Shown here: piece by piece, positions 10,271 to 23,799 of the stretch
Layout: each line of letters begins with the position of its first letter
Position numbering within the stretch: the first letter of the stretch is position 1
NCBI GenBank assembly: GCA_028673005.1
Contig: CM054116.1
Coordinates: forward strand, 78,194,572-78,258,571
Source of the DNA: Tanypteryx hageni
Taxonomy: Eukaryota; Arthropoda; Insecta; Odonata; Petaluridae
DNA length: 64,000 nucleotides
Direction of reading: 5' to 3'
The notes under the pieces: model-generated
Told to the model about the DNA's origin: nothing
Database searches by the model: none
What the model saw: only the letters and a program-made list of their open reading frames with translations
Position numbers and translations under genes: made by a program

Positions 10271-13200
10271 AGAGGTTGATTAGCCAGAAATTCTATGCAA
10301 ACAAAAGCAGTGTGTTCTGGAAGAAACATCGACGAATAAACTTTAATTACGTGCTTATCACTCTTCTGGAGCCCACAAAAATTGCAAAACCATTTCCGAG
10401 CATCAGCGCGGACAGAATTAGCATTGAAGACCAAATCAAAACTTGACAGCTTCCATTATTAGTTAAACAAGTTCGCCTTTTTCGACACGACGTAAGATTG
10501 AAGCAGGTTTGTGGAAAAGGCATCCTTCTATCCCAAAATTAAAAAATATTCGTCCGCTTCTAGGTTAACCAAACGTCATTCTCTTTCCGCAGCGGCCCGC
10601 ATCCAAGCTCCTGACAATGCTTTAATTGCCTCCTATACACATGACCTCTACTCAAACGTTACCTTATCTCCCCCCCCCTTCTCCATTTCTCTCTTCCTTC
10701 CACTTTATCTCGCTTCCCTTCCAAAATCCTACGCACGCCATACGCCCCACACCCCCTTCCCCCTTTGCTTCCACTGTACACCCCCCACTCCCAACCCCCT
10801 GTGAGAGTCGCATCCCTAGGGCACCGGATGCGAGAGCGGCCGCAGATTGCTTCCTAGACTTCGATAGAGCGTCCTACGCAGCCCTTCCTCCCTCTCGTCC
10901 AACCTCCCCGTCAATCTCAACTCTCTCCCTCCACCTTCGACCCTGATTCCCTACCTCGTCACTCCTCTTGCTCCGCTTACCCACCCATTTTCCCTCCCTC
11001 ATCCTCGCCAACCAGTCCACAACCGCCGTATCTTACTGACCCGCAAATGGGTCGAGCGATCTGAGGACACTGGACGAGCTTTAGCCGTATCCCTTCCTTA
11101 GGATGTACACGATTGAGGGGGCCTTAATGGAATCGGTGGAGCGATACTAAATGGGAGATTCTCATGCGTCGCCATGTCGAGTGTGCGGGGAACGGAGGAG
11201 AGAGAGAGAGTGCCCTAATAGTGTCATCTACCTGCGCATCCTTCATCCAGATTAACGACACGCATTCTAGCGTAATCGAAAGTTTATTTTTCGTTAATTT
11301 GTTTGCCATTTTCCATAGTATTTCCAACCGCTTGGAGATTGCAAGAAAAAAAGAACAAGAAATAATACTCCAAAAATGTTCATTTAAAATTACATATTTA
11401 CCGGTACTTACAACCTACCAAATGTTTCCTTGTCACGACGGCTTACGCATTCCCTGTCGTTACAATCTGTCATTGATGTATGCCAAAAACAGCGATACAA
11501 AAATTTATCTCTACATACTGTAAATTTGTGAAAGTATAATTATCTCAGCCCAGTTTAATTTAACTTCGATAATTGTTACTAAAGGTCAATCGTTTGCATA
11601 AATATTTTCATCGCCTTTTATTTTTGCCTCACAATAATTTTCTCATATTTCTGACAAAAAATTGGTAAAAGTCGAAAACGTACAAAATATCTTCCGTTCA
11701 CTAAAAACGTAAATCTTCATTTTTATGCATAACTGAAATATTTATTGTCTGAGGCTTAGCTTTATGGAATTCATTAGTATTCACTGCAAGAACACTAAAA
11801 ACTTGGTATGCTTCGATAATGATTATTGTGGAAGGATACGGTTTTTATTCTTCTTCCATAGAATATGAGCACAATTGAAATATTCAGGTAATTGTAGTCC
11901 CCATTTTTCCTTGCCTCATAACACTATATCATCACAATGATATTTGCTTTAAAAGTAACGATCTCGAATCGTTTCCTTTATCTAGATATAACCATCAAAA
12001 TACCAGAGACAGGAGCATTCCCTCTGACACCACCTTAATCTTCACAAGGAGTGGCACAAACTGACGTTAATCCACCCATCTTGCCAATAGTCTTTCTCGG
12101 TAAAAAATTCTCGACTCATCATCCGGAGCTCCTTATTCCTCTCTCATCAACCCACAAAGAATTCTCAGGAAGCTAAGCAGTCCAATCTAGATCGGGAAGC
12201 GTATTTCCAACTCGGAAAAAATTGACCTTGCTCCCAATAACTTTCCCAATCCCACTTCCCGATACTTATCGCTCAATAACTTAATTCTCGGATGGACCCC
12301 GAGGACTGATCCCATCTCCTCCCGAATCGAGACATCTTAGGTCGAAAATTCGTCGTTACATTTCCAACCTTGGGTGATTTTTCCGGGAACCAATTTCCTC
12401 CACGCGCCGCATCCCATCATTTTTCTCAGAAGCAATAATGTCGTTTTAAATCCTACAGAAGAACGTAAGTCCATCTGGCGAAGGCAAATAAAAACTCTCA
12501 TTCAGGCGTTCTAAAATTTCACGTCGTCGCCAACTTCTACTCCCGCATTCGAGGGCGCGAAGCAATTTTCTACGCATTGTGGAGGTAAAGTTATCTTTAT
12601 GTGATGTATATTTGGTGCTCATCAAGAGCGAAAAAACGTGATTTTAATTCTTATTGAAGTCTCGAAGTAAATCGCGAAACGTATTACTAGGAGTGAATTT
12701 AAGATTAATACAAGCGGAAAATTCAAGAAGGGCGAATGTAGAAATGATTCACGACGAGATCGTGAATAGGTAACAAACGCATTAAATGTACAAATCTACT
12801 TTAGTCGCTTGTCCGTGATGTTTTTTGCCCTTCCTACTCGTTCCGAAATTTTCCTTTAGTGATGACAATATCTTGATTCAACGAGAGAGAAAAAATAATG
12901 TTTCCTCAGTAAGGTACATAAGGTCACCGTTCATGCTTAAGACCGGAGGCGAAAAAGGTACGCGTTGTAAAGTTGAATTATAACGAAATCTGCCTGAGGG
13001 CAGAAAGAGAAACAAAAAGCTTTAAACTCTTAAGCGTTTTTGAACAGCACGCTGATGGCAACCGTTATGGCTAAACTTTTTTTCTATCGTATGGCATATT
13101 AACTCGGTGCATTCGTTCCCCTTTAATTAAAATGATAAAATCATTGTTAACCTAGAAAAGGTTAAAAAAACGAGGGCCATGGACCAATGGAGAACTTTTT

Positions 13201-13552
13201 ATGCAAAAACCCCTCGCAGCGTAAGGAAAATGTAAGAAAACGGATTTCCCCTAGGCTAAGGAATGATTAATGCATTTCTTCGCTCCTACAAGCATTATTC
13301 AAAATGGAACAACCAGACAAACATTGCTTACATAACAAAATAGCATAATTAAGGCTTGAAACAAAGAGGAGATAAAAGGTGTATTGTTCATCCTACTGTA
13401 TACATAAGCCCGGTAATTTGAATTTACAAACAAGAATACTGATAACGCTCAGCGGAGAAAAATAAGGCCCTGGATTATTTGATCTGTTTATAAATCCGAG
13501 CTCATCCCAAATGAATCAATTATAGTGAAATGCCTACACTAACCTGATATGA
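10271..13552. other. Long unannotated stretch with a C-rich tract
   Basis: About 10640-11000 is C/T-rich low-complexity DNA that produces Pro/Ser-rich spurious frames on the + strand. The ORF 11164-11523 (119 codons) has no signal or domain I recognise and I do not call it a gene. The rest, 11530-13550, is AT-rich without visible repeats, RNA genes or transposon ends. Confidence 0.45.
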
Positions 13553-14208
13553 TATGGTTCCATAACGTTTCACCAAAAGACATTTCACCCACGACACGGT
13601 TCACCCAAAGACATTTCACCCATAAATGTTTACCCATAGGCTTTCTGCCCACTAGTCAGTTCATCCATCAGAAGTTTCACCCATGCTACTGTTAGAATGT
13701 TATTCATATTCAAATAAAGTCTATGACGTCTAGGAGATAAAGGTTTGACTTGATTTTTTTATTCCAATTCTCCGTAGTATTTGCATTTTAGCTTATTATT
13801 AAATCCAAATAGTATCATTTTTATGCTTAATTATATTTAGTACATTATGAAGAATGCGGAGGAGAAGCATGGAATTGGGATAGATGAAATTTAAAATAAA
13901 AACTCAATAATATAGTTTAAAATATGAAAACTTTTGTTTAGAGGTTTTACGAGATAAAATTTTTTATTGCAATTTTATTTGTTGCAATAAGAAAATCTTG
14001 TTAATAAAGCTTCATCTCCTAGACGCAAGAGTCTGTATTTGAATAACATTCTAACAGCATGGGTGAAACGTCACGCTGGGGAAAACTTCTGATGGGTGAA
14101 CTGACAAATGGACGAGAAGCTTATGGGTGAAGAGGCATGGGTGAGGAATGTCACTAGGTAAAACGCCTCGTGAGTGAAAGATTTTCGGTGAAACGTCCGG
14201 AGACCATA
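13553..14208. mobile_element. Foldback/MITE element with long inverted repeats built of ~15-bp units
   Basis: Inverted arms of about 200 bases (13553-13755 and about 14005-14208) start TATGGT..C....ACGTTTCACC on each side and end at a shared TGTTAGAATGTTATTCA and GTCTAGGAGAT. Each arm consists mostly of ~15-base units around TTTCACCCA, at least eight per arm, alternating with spacers such as AAAGACA. The ~250 bp centre is AT-rich and has no ORF. No target duplication was certain. The structure fits foldback-type DNA transposons; no transposase is encoded. Confidence 0.8.
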
Positions 14209-14895
14209 CCACATTATATTTCTACATTTAGCTTAACAACTCTCTAACTGTATAATTCCATAAGTTGATGAAACGTGATTCCGCATCCTCCAAGGAGCTT
14301 TAGATTTTTTCAAGGGCATATGTCTCTATATTTTTTATTTTACTGATATTTCTACAATTATTTTGAACTGATTAAACGCTAGGAGGGAATGCTACAAAGC
14401 GCAAACAACTAGTATTTCAAATAATAAAATTCGCGTGATAAACTAAATGAATCACTTCTGTTATCTCTTTAGAGCTATTGAAAATAGTTCGAAAAATGAT
14501 GTCTAAAACAATGTATGTTTTCGTGCGATAACTGCATATTACCAATGGCTTGCAAATTTAAGCTGACATTTTATAATTCCCTAGAGAATTATCGAACCCG
14601 TCTTATGGCCGAAAACAAATCCAAGAACAATAAACACTTCGATGTCAAAATCTTGAAAAAGTTAAGTCCTTATCTTATGTGCCTCCGATAGCCATAAATA
14701 GCTTATGGAAAAACAGATGCGCATTTCCGCTACAAAGGAGCCGTCTTTAATGAAAGTAGAATTTAAAGAATTAACTTTGTTAGGGCTATTAAAGATAATG
14801 AAGGTAAGTATGTACCTACATACTTTTTCAAGTATTGATATTGAAGGCCTCATTATTGAGTATGATATTTTATAGTTAAAATATATTATTAAAAA
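14209..14895. other. AT-rich stretch, nothing recognised
   Basis: There is one 63-codon minus-strand ORF without features. No other signal. Confidence 0.4.
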
Positions 14896-15597
14896 AATCT
14901 AATGTGACCACCACATGACATTCTCTATATCTGTAATATTTCTAAAAATTCCAAATAGGTTACATAATAATAAATATTTTAAGAAACTGCGAGAAAAATT
15001 TAGACTACAAAGAACAGAAATAAAATCAAACCATAGCCTTCTGATATTGGATATAGCCACAAAGCTCCAACAATTGAGAAAAGAAAAAGGAGCATTACTA
15101 AGACATAACTAAGCGTCAATTGTTAACAATGGTAGGTGGCGTGGTGGTGGCAGCTATAAATATAAGATATCTCTTAAACAGTGCATTATATGGGAAAATG
15201 TTTCAAACAAAGGTCGTATAAAATGAAATTACTGCAACCTTTATTCTAGTATATTTTTAGATTTATCAAATATTAAAGCATATATTTCAAAATAACGGAC
15301 AAGTGACAAGAGTAAGCACCCGCTTCCGGTTGACCGGTTTTTACCAAAAACTAATTATATCTTTTGACTTTCATAAAAATGTTCAATATAAAATTTCGCG
15401 TTGACCTGATTAATAGTTTTTGAGTTAGAGCACCCACAAAAAGCTATCACATACACTATCACACACACACTCAGACATCATAGAGAAAATGGTCAAAACG
15501 TGTTCAGGGGACCTCAAAACGTGTATTTCCGTTGAAATCTCGAAGTCGATGTCTTTCATGAATACCTTTCCCTATACTACGTATATGGAGAAAGTAA
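14896..15597 (+). mobile_element. Hairpin-ended dispersed repeat, copy A
   Basis: This ~700-bp sequence recurs at 59801-60516 with high similarity from AATCT(A/G)ATGTG through to GGAGAAAGTA. A small palindrome at the left end (ATGTG-ACC-ACCACAT) and a larger one at the right end (15563-15596) mark the borders. The middle includes CCGGTTGACCG, GTTTTTGAGTTAGAGCACCC, a (CA)n run and AAAACGTGTATTTCCGTTGAAAT. A 65-codon ORF (14915-15112) is only partly kept in copy B, which has stops, so coding is doubtful. The phrases resemble 3' UTRs of insect LINEs, but I cannot assign a class. Confidence 0.75.
15563..15596 (+). repeat. Degenerate terminal hairpin of repeat copy A
   Basis: The right arm (GTATATGGAGAAAGTA) is identical to that of copy B. 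The left arm has lost one base and carries substitutions. The loop is TAC. Confidence 0.7.
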
Positions 15598-18500
15598 TAA
15601 TATAAAAGAAATATTCCCCCACGCCGGAAAATAAAACCAAACGGCAGCATTAGAAAGGAATTTGTTAAGAAAATGAGAAATAAAATTTAGGAAATAATGT
15701 AAAAAATGCAAATGGCGCACGCACACTTACATTAAACTCATACACATTCGCTCCGAGGGATTTCGACCTTGGTCCCACGCCATAAGTTTGCGTGACCCCT
15801 TCCGTCCCTTCCCTCTGGGCCACTGATCCTCCGAATCCCACGCACATTTTCCTTTCCTTCTCCTCTCTCCACCTCCTCATCACCGTTTCTTTCACTCTCT
15901 CGCAAGCGCAGTGAATTCCTCCGACCCATTCCGCAGGAGATTGCTGGGTCATCGCGTTGAGTTTTCCTCTCTTGCCAAATAGCTCCGAGTCTTCGCCCCA
16001 ATTTCTCGCCTCGTGAATGCGAGAGGATAAGATCCACGCGCGCGCGCACACACACAGACAGACAGACCCAGCCTCCAGCATCTCCTATTTCTGTTTCCCT
16101 CCTAACTTTTCGTCCGACTCGAGATTCCCTAAAGCGGTGCTCGGAGACACACCCACACGCCCCGATGCCTTATGAAGATATACTCTCCGCCTTTTTTCCT
16201 ATATTCTCTCCTTTTACCCATTTCTTTACGCTAATTCCAGCGCTCTGGCGCTTTTTCTTCATTGTCCTATTCTTTCGTTCCTTCGCTTTCGCTCCATGAT
16301 AACGATGATGCCGTCTACAATCCCACGAAACCCTTCTTACAAAGATCGTTTGAAATATGAAAGAGATCGACCCGTCTTAGTGCTTCCCGGAGAATAGTAG
16401 AGGCGCCAAATACATGCGAAAAACTGATTTTTTTGTGAATGTGCTTAAATAGGAATAATCGTTACGAGAAGCAGTATAGGGTGTGAATACACGAATTGAT
16501 GAGGAATTTCTCGGGGAGTTGACGTGTAAAACTTTTCGAAAGGTAAAACACTATTGGAGGTATATGTATTTGTGTTTATATATAAATCCGCACACCGTAT
16601 TTATTCGAATACCGAACGCTCCTGAATGAAACATGAAGCACAAATGTTTTTGAAAAAGCCAAAAATGAAAAATTGTTTTAAATTTTCCAACTGGTGAGAT
16701 CAATAGTAATAGAGGGTTCATAGAACTATGTCATCATAAAATGTTCTCTTTAATTTTATTAGTTCCGTAGCTGTCGCAGCATTCGTTATGCTATATTGAA
16801 AAAAGGTACCTAAGATATTAGAGTAAATACAGTACCGAGTTACGATGGCATTTGAGGAAGTCATGTCACGGGCCTGCAGAAAGAAAAACACCCTATATCG
16901 ATTCAATTAAAAAGCGGGCCTTCCGAGAAAAACAAGCAGCGATGTTAGTCTCTTTACAGCTAAGAATTTTCAATGTCATAATACAAATAGTAGACCGCTA
17001 GAACAAATAACATTGAAAAACACTTATAACCAGCTTTCAAAATTACATATTTCCTTCGGGCACTTTACTCGCGGCAGGAAAACAATATAAACACTCAAGT
17101 ATGCCTTCATATCAATTTACGTTTCAGGGATGTTATGGGTTTTAATTCCGAGAAAAATTACTATCAACAACCTAAGATTTCAAATTATAATTTCAGCGCA
17201 GTACGAGGTTATAAGTGATGTGTAAGGATTGCGTTTCTCAGTCTGAATTTCTAAAATAATCTTTTAAATCAGTTTTTTATTCCAATCAACTAAATGGTCG
17301 TTTAGCTAATCGAGCCATTTGGCTTCTATTCGTCGTTTGTTTACTCATAATCCCGCGTTTCATTTATTCAAGGCAAGATACCGCTATAGAAACTAAAGCG
17401 CATCTATTATTTCGAAACGTCGCGATGATATCGTCATCTTTAAATCTCGTCCTTACTTCAGTTCCCTGAAATGAATTTTCATCGCGAAAAACGGTCGGGT
17501 TGAATAGAAGCCACTCTTTCCTTTCCCACATGATGAATCAAGGACTGAGTTTAGCTTCGCAAAAAAAATAGATAAAAAAAGAGAAGGCCGTTTTACATGA
17601 GGAGCGAAAGAAAAACAGCGGAATTTCTCCGACGGAAAGGATTCTTTCCGCAGAGAGCGAGAAAAATAATATCCTAGGCGCGCTGTGCCAAAAGTAGGAT
17701 ATATTATTGTTTTACGTTTCAGGCTTCTATTTATTTTCTCGTTCGGAACGCGAATTCAAAAAACTCTTTCCAGGAATAAATAATACCGTCGAGGTCTCTA
17801 AGAGTCGTGGACGATCTCGTTTTTAAAAATTTGCCGACTCTATGTAATTAGTATAGATTTCCATACCTTCCCGACGCTTTGCTTATGAGATCTCCTTTTT
17901 ACTTTTTCCGCATGCAAATTCCTTCTACTTACAGGGGACGATTCCGCGTCTCTTTCTCTCTATCCCTCTTTCAAGCCCTACAACAAATATGCCTCGAGAA
18001 ATCTTTCGCTCCGTTTTGAACCCACTAGGGTGTATTATTTGATCAAAGAGCCTAATTTCAAAATTCGACGCCAGAAAGCGACGTCAAGAAACTTCGGGCG
18101 TATGATATTTCAAAGATTAAACAGCGCGAGCAAATTAATCTCCCAAAGGTTACGCTCCTCGATCAAATACACATGCGACACGTGTAAAAAAAACCGTCGA
18201 AAACCGGAGTTTTGATGAAAATGCACGAGCAAAAAAAATCAATCAAATCGACATCATTTGAATTCTATCGAGTGCTCGATGGGAGTGCAGAATTAGACCA
18301 CGACGCAATTTTTTCTACACGGTCGCTAAAAAGTATGACGACGCAGACATTTTCATTACTTAATATTATTAATTTTTATCTAATTTTTACTAATTATTAA
18401 TCACTATTTGTTGATTACTTGTGGATCTTCATAATGATTCAAAAATATTACTTGATAAATAAGATATCTCCAAATGCTATAAAATGTCAAAATGTCTTAG

Positions 18501-20030
18501 AGAAAAATTTCACCAGAGATAACGTGCCTGTGGATTTTCGGCGTCATTAACAAATAATGCCAATTATTATTTATATAATATGCACAATTATTTAGAGGAA
18601 TCTTACAAGGAAAACAATTTTCTTGGAAAATTAACTGTTTTGTATTGAACGATATTGTTTTTTCATTTCTCCTAAGTTAAAGTTAAACACTTAGTCGCAA
18701 CAAATTTAAATCTTTGTAACTTTTTGACATTCAAAGAAGATAAAAATTCCATATTTTAGCATTTTAGACATTTGAATCAGAATACGTTCCACGAAAGATA
18801 AACATCTGAGCCGTATGCGACGTGACGCTTATCAGGCACCTGTTCCAGATCGCCGGAAACCTAATTTTTCATTAAGCCAACGTAACCGATATGTTCTTAA
18901 ACTCATTACTTATCCTCCAGTTTTAAATATTTGTTCTCTCCAGCATGTTTTAAATGAGAACTTCATAAAATTTGAGAAAAGAAATTATTCTGGCATTACG
19001 GAAACATACCTAAACTCGCTTCAAATCTTCGGTTCTGATCGTAAATTTTCAATCTAAATCAAAAAGACATACATATTTAACATTAAAAGAATGAAACCTT
19101 TTCCGACATTTTAAAGGAGATCATTAATATTTGACTAACGATATTTTTTTCTAATATTGGGTATTTGTAGCCATGCCATCAATAAGTTACCATTAAAGCG
19201 TGAAAAATATAATTCCGTCTTTAAAAATAAAATATCTGAAACAATCCAAACAAAAAAACCAAGTATGATTTGACATTAAGGAAAAGGGATGATAGGAAGA
19301 GGAGAGGTTAGAACGAAGGAAGACAAAGAAAGGTGGATCTGCATGTAGACCAATTTCCATCGGCAAAATTTTGTGGTTTGGACTCCGTGTCCAATGCATC
19401 TTCGCCAAGGAACAGGAAATGAAAGTGATGTTGAGGGAGGTCGCCTGTTCAGCCGCTGGAAGATGACCTTCTCAGGATGATAGCGTTCCCGTGAATGTTT
19501 AAAATATGTAAAGAATTGATGCTTCTGAGAAGGATTAGCGTGTGCACGAAAACGCATTCATAAAGAGTGGATTTTTTCAATTTTAATATAAGAACGTTAG
19601 GGAGGCGAGGAAGACCTACGGTTATAACCAAAGAGCGTTCTAGTTGTAGAACGGTGTCCATTCTACGCAAATGAAAGCTAGAGATTGTGGACTCTACTTA
19701 CCCCAATTTACTAGGAAAATGAACGCGCTTCCAATGATGCCTTTCCTTCGGAAGATACGTCCAGTTGTAACACAACGGAAAAAGTAATGCAAAGACGAGC
19801 AGAACGAGGAGAATGTACAAAGAAAACTCTCTCTCGGTACTTAGCCACGAGAAATTGTAGGGAAAAAATATGCGTGTGCGCACAGTGCGGTCTTTGGTAT
19901 CTCGTAATACTACATTAGAGAAAGGGGACTGTATAATGCGAGAAGAACATTAGGAAAAGATATGTGAGCTTGTACGCTCAGTTTCTCGTACGTGCGCAAG
20001 CTAGCGTTCATGGGCGTACGAGAGGAGCAT
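15598..20030. other. Long unannotated stretch
   Basis: 15730-16300 is pyrimidine-rich and includes a compound microsatellite (CG)n(CA)n(GACA)n at about 16036-16066. The ORFs there (15665-16081, 15738-16055) overlap in two frames and have no domain. 16400-20030 is AT-rich with short ORFs only, none recognised. Confidence 0.45.
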
Positions 20031-20037
20031 CGGTCCG

Positions 20038-20800
20038 TTGGAAAAAAATGAAGAAAAAAAAACTTTACGCCCGCTTCTTTTCAAATCCCAAGCGGCGGTA
20101 AAAAAATTTTCAATCCCACCGCTCTCTATCATTCATTCCGCCTCTCTCCCTCTCTTCGCACCCCTTGTCCTCTTTAGCACTTATTTATCCTACCCTATCC
20201 GTATCCCTTACTCTCATCCTTCTAGTGCAAGCCCTCGTTTTTATTTCGCTCACAGTCATTCTCTCCACAGATCTTGCTGTTTTCTTCATTTGCCGCTCCA
20301 GTTTCCCTACTTCTATTCATCTTGTAATCTCCTAAATATTTCTTTCCCGGTATTGCTTATCTCTCTTCGGCTCACCTTTTCTCTCTCTTCCTTCCCCTCT
20401 TCCATCACTCTCATCTTTATCTTTTCTACCGAAACTCTATTTTCGATTCCGCTCCAACTAAATCTCTCTCTCCCTTCATCTTTTCATCACTTCCTCCCTC
20501 TCTCCCTCCCTACCTACCTCTCCATCTTCCCTCCTTTTTCTCGCCCACTCTCTTCCCCTTCTCTCTCTCTCTCTCAAATCTTCCTCTCTCTCTCTCAAAT
20601 CTTCCTCTCTCTCTATCTTCAGCTCTTTCTATCTCCACCTCTATCTACCCCTCTACATCTACCTATCTCCCCTTATCGCCCCGCATCTCTCTCTTTCTCT
20701 CCAAGCCCCTCTTTCTCTCCAAGCCCACACATTTTCTTCTTTATAAAGATTTTCAATCTCTTTCTCTTACTTTCGCTGTTTTATCCTCTGTAGAATCCCT
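20038..20800 (+). repeat. Polypyrimidine tract with an open but low-complexity frame
   Basis: The + strand is almost entirely C and T from about 20100 to 20790. It includes a tandem (TTCCTCTCTCTCTCTCAAATC)n near 20560-20620 and a CTCTTTCTCTCCAAGCCC duplication near 20690-20730. The 251-codon frame is Ser/Leu/Phe/Pro only and arises because C/T codons cannot make stops. I do not call it a gene. Confidence 0.75.
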
Positions 20801-21949
20801 TTTCCGCACTCTTGTTCTCCTATTTCAAACGTCTTACCCTTTTACTTCAGTTCTACTACTACTCTTATTCTCCGAGATATTTTTTCGATTGCCGTAATGT
20901 TTGAGAAAGTAAAAAATTAACGAAATAACAAATGAGTATCTTTAAGTCTACAGCACGGAAACACCGGACTTCTTACTTAATTTATTTCATAGAATAAAAT
21001 GACGTTTTTCTTAAACATTTAGTTTTTTCCGTTAGAAGGCAAAAACAAAATAGGCCTCTGAAACGTTCTTTTTCCAATAGCCATAAAATAGTCTAGTTGT
21101 TTAGTTTCAGCCATAAGCTGAGCTCGTTCGTTCTTGCTTTGTTCTGCTGAGTTTATACTCTTTATAAATTAGAGGAGCGAGTAAATAAATCAAAATTTTG
21201 CGAAAAACTTGAGCGTTAAAACTGGTGAGATTAGTGCGTTATATCGTCTTATCTCACTTCATTACGTCTAACTTCCCCTCCCGTATCTCTTCTCCGCAAT
21301 CACGCGCATACACACTAATGCTCCGAGACGTTTTCGCACACATTCCCATCTCGCTAAAGGCGTAAACCTTATCCATCGTCCGACTTCCCAAACCTTCCAC
21401 CCGCGGCGCCACCCAATCCGATCCATTAACCAAAAACTCTCGACAACCAGTCACACCGAGGAGGTAGTTTCATCACGAGAGTAACGGAGGAAGGGAGACT
21501 CCCTTCTCTTCCTCCACTTCTCCCGCGAATAATATTCGAGGGTATTAAGGCGAATGAGAAGATGCGGCTCGCGGAGAATTCTGAAGAGGAAAGATCGCCA
21601 GAAGAGTCATATGAGATTACAGAGCCTCTTTCGAGGAGATCCAACAAAACGGCGGGACTGAAAGCGTTGCGAGACGGGTTTATTACTCGGATAGAAACGA
21701 TTCTTGGGAAAATGACTTAGAGAGTGAAAGAAAGAAAGGGAGAAATTTCGGGTCCGTTTAAGAGCGCATATTTTCACGAAACATTATCCGATTATGATGA
21801 ATCCCTCGACTGAAAAATGTGAAAATTACTATAACAACCAAAGAGTATAAAAAGCAAAAGGAATACTCGAAATACACGCTATCTTTACACAAACGTTCTT
21901 TTAGAAACTTTTTAAATAATTTGAATAACGTTATCTCACAAAACTGTCA
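20801..21949. other. Unannotated stretch
   Basis: 21240-21720 is less AT-rich and carries two overlapping minus-strand ORFs (21254-21454, 21426-21647) with no recognisable domain. There are no repeats or RNA genes. Confidence 0.4.
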
Positions 21950-22280
21950 TCATCATAAGCCTTTGGCTCACCCAACGTAACCTGCCCCACCCAAGGCCTT
22001 CATATTCTCATACCTATCTTTTTCCTTTACGAAATCTAATATTCCTTCTCTCTCCCTCCCTTTTCCTCTTTCCTAGCATCCGCTCTTCTATTTCTTTCAT
22101 AACCTTACGAAATTTTACCCACGCATTTCTTCTGTATATTTCTTATTGCTCTAATTACGCACTTATCTTCCCATTTTGCATTAAAAATTTCTCGTTTGTT
22201 TTTCTGTCCAACTAATTTTCTCCAGTCTTCACCATACCCACATCTCAAAAGCCTCTATTCATATCCATACAAAATAGAGC
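21950..22280 (-). mobile_element. Second RTE-like LINE family, 3' end relic
   Basis: Read on the minus strand it shows a worn ILYGYE-like start, the AFEMWVW and WTEKQTN blocks, the GKRKREG basic stretch, and ends in EPKAYDDD, where GATGATGA forms both the last codons and the trinucleotide tail (21950-21960). Several frameshifts interrupt it. The block order matches the C-terminal end of RTE/BovB-type proteins. It differs in sequence from the LINE at 6336 and 44984, so it belongs to another family. Confidence 0.65.
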
Positions 22281-22504
22281 GAAAATATATATTTTTCATC
22301 AATGAATTAGGCCGAATTTTCTGAAGAATATGGCTTTGAATAAATGCAATTTTCAGAGGCTTTCAGCGCAAAACCTTTTTTAAATTTGTTTTTAAAATTT
22401 ATTAAAATATTAAAGAGCATTTTTACACATTTTTTCAAAATAGCGTTAATAAAACTATAAAACATTTGTAAGCTATCATAACATCGATATTATATAGTTT
22501 AAAG
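22281..22504. other. AT-rich spacer between two LINE relics
   Basis: AT-rich DNA without a feature. Confidence 0.35.
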
Positions 22505-23665
22505 TCTAAATCTACTAGTTACCCTGTAATTCACCAAGTTGGTGGGTGGCAGGGGGTGCAATGCACCAAATCCTACCTAAAGTTGTCTAACGCAATTCGA
22601 AATTTCCTATTGTGATCTCGTATTGTCCTCGGAAAGAACGAGCCTAGATAACGCTCCGTCCTACAATCGATCTCACGTATTTTATCGTCTCGATCATTTC
22701 TACCTATATACGTTGGTGCTTCAATTATTCCCACTACCTCCTCTTTTAGACATTCCGACCTATATTTCTCCAGAAGTTTCAACCTTGAGTCCAATCTACG
22801 GTCCTCCAGTGATACCCAGTTCAAATCGCTCAATAAAGAGGTGACGCTTTCCTATGTTCGTACTTTTGTTTTACAAATCTGGCTGCTCTACGCTGTAATC
22901 TTTCTAGTTGAATTATGTGTCCCTTCTCGTACGGATCCCATATGCTCGCTGCGTATTCCACTTGCGGTCTTACCAGTGATAAGTAGCATGTTTCACGTAC
23001 TTTCTCTGTAGTGTTCCGTACTATTCTACCTATGAATGCCAGTTTCTTGTTGGCCGCGCCTATAACTCGACGAATGTGCATGTCCCACGAAAGATCTCGA
23101 CAAATGGTTACTCCTAAATATTTACATACTCAGCTTGTCGAATGATCATTTCATCTATTTTATATTCGAAACCTAAATCTTTGTTCTTACTTCTCCAGAA
23201 CGTGACTGCGGCACATTTCGTATAATTAATTTCAATTTGCCATTCTTTGCACCACGCTGAAATGGCTCTTAAGTCTTCCAGCAGTGACTGGTTATCCTCC
23301 TGGTTTTTTATTTCTTTATATAGAACGGTGTCATCGGCGAAAAGCCTAATTTTACTACGAACAACCGAGCAGATATCATTTACATAGATTAAGAAGAGCA
23401 GAGGGCCCAATACACTTCCCTGAGGAACACCCGAAGCAACATTAACGGGGGACGAGTATTTCCCATCGATGACAACTATCTGTTCCCTATTCGAGAGGAA
23501 GTCTCTCACCCAACTGACAACTTTCGGATTGATATCACATTGTCCTAACTTCGCAATTAATTTCCTATGAGATACTTTATCGAACGCCTTCCTGAAATCA
23601 ATGAATATGGCATCGACCTGAGTATTTTTCTCTCCGCATAAGTTAAATACGGCAAAAAGAAATCT
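22505..23665 (-). mobile_element. 5'-truncated CR1/Jockey-group non-LTR retrotransposon
   Basis: The minus strand carries the reverse transcriptase from mid-palm to the stop codon near 22571, then a short 3' UTR containing GGTGCATTGCACC. The last ~250 bases recur on the + strand at 30599-30850, which shows a dispersed family. The 5' limit (~23665) falls inside the gene, as is usual for 5'-truncated LINE insertions. No target duplication was identified. Confidence 0.85.
22571..23660 (-). pseudogene. Reverse transcriptase, CR1/Jockey group, frameshifted
   Basis: In order on the minus strand: AIFIDFRKAFDKVSHRKL (motif A, first catalytic Asp) near 23600; SGVPQGSVLGPLLFLIYVND near 23420; FADDTVLY (motif C, both catalytic Asp kept) near 23340; YLGVTICRDLSWDMHI after a frameshift near 23115; ASIWDPYEKGHIIQLERLQ near 22930; a second frameshift near 22830; then an ending about 80 residues long. 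The gene copied element RNA at the target site in its active ancestor. The N-terminal endonuclease and fingers are missing. The two frameshifts show it is inactive. Confidence 0.85.
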
Positions 23666-23799
23666 AATGTCAGATGAAACGCGGGTAAAGAGCAGATAGA
23701 AACTTTCTGTGGACGAACTGTCGCGACACGTAAATTACACGTAATAAGTAAAAAAATCTTACATAAGCATTGGTCATACTCCCCTTCCCCCTAAGGGCT
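23666..23799. other. Spacer, nothing recognised
   Basis: Short spacer between the LINE relic and the SINE-like sequence. Confidence 0.3.

Noticed and set aside
11164..11523. 119-codon + ORF as a host gene
   Set aside because: No domain, signal peptide or splice context, and similar chance ORFs occur elsewhere in the window.
15665..16081. 138-codon minus ORF
   Set aside because: Two frames overlap, one end is a CG/CA/GACA microsatellite, and no motif is visible.
20038..20793. 251-codon ORF on the + strand
   Set aside because: Entirely within a C/T tract. Composition is Ser/Leu/Phe/Pro only and stops cannot form in such sequence.
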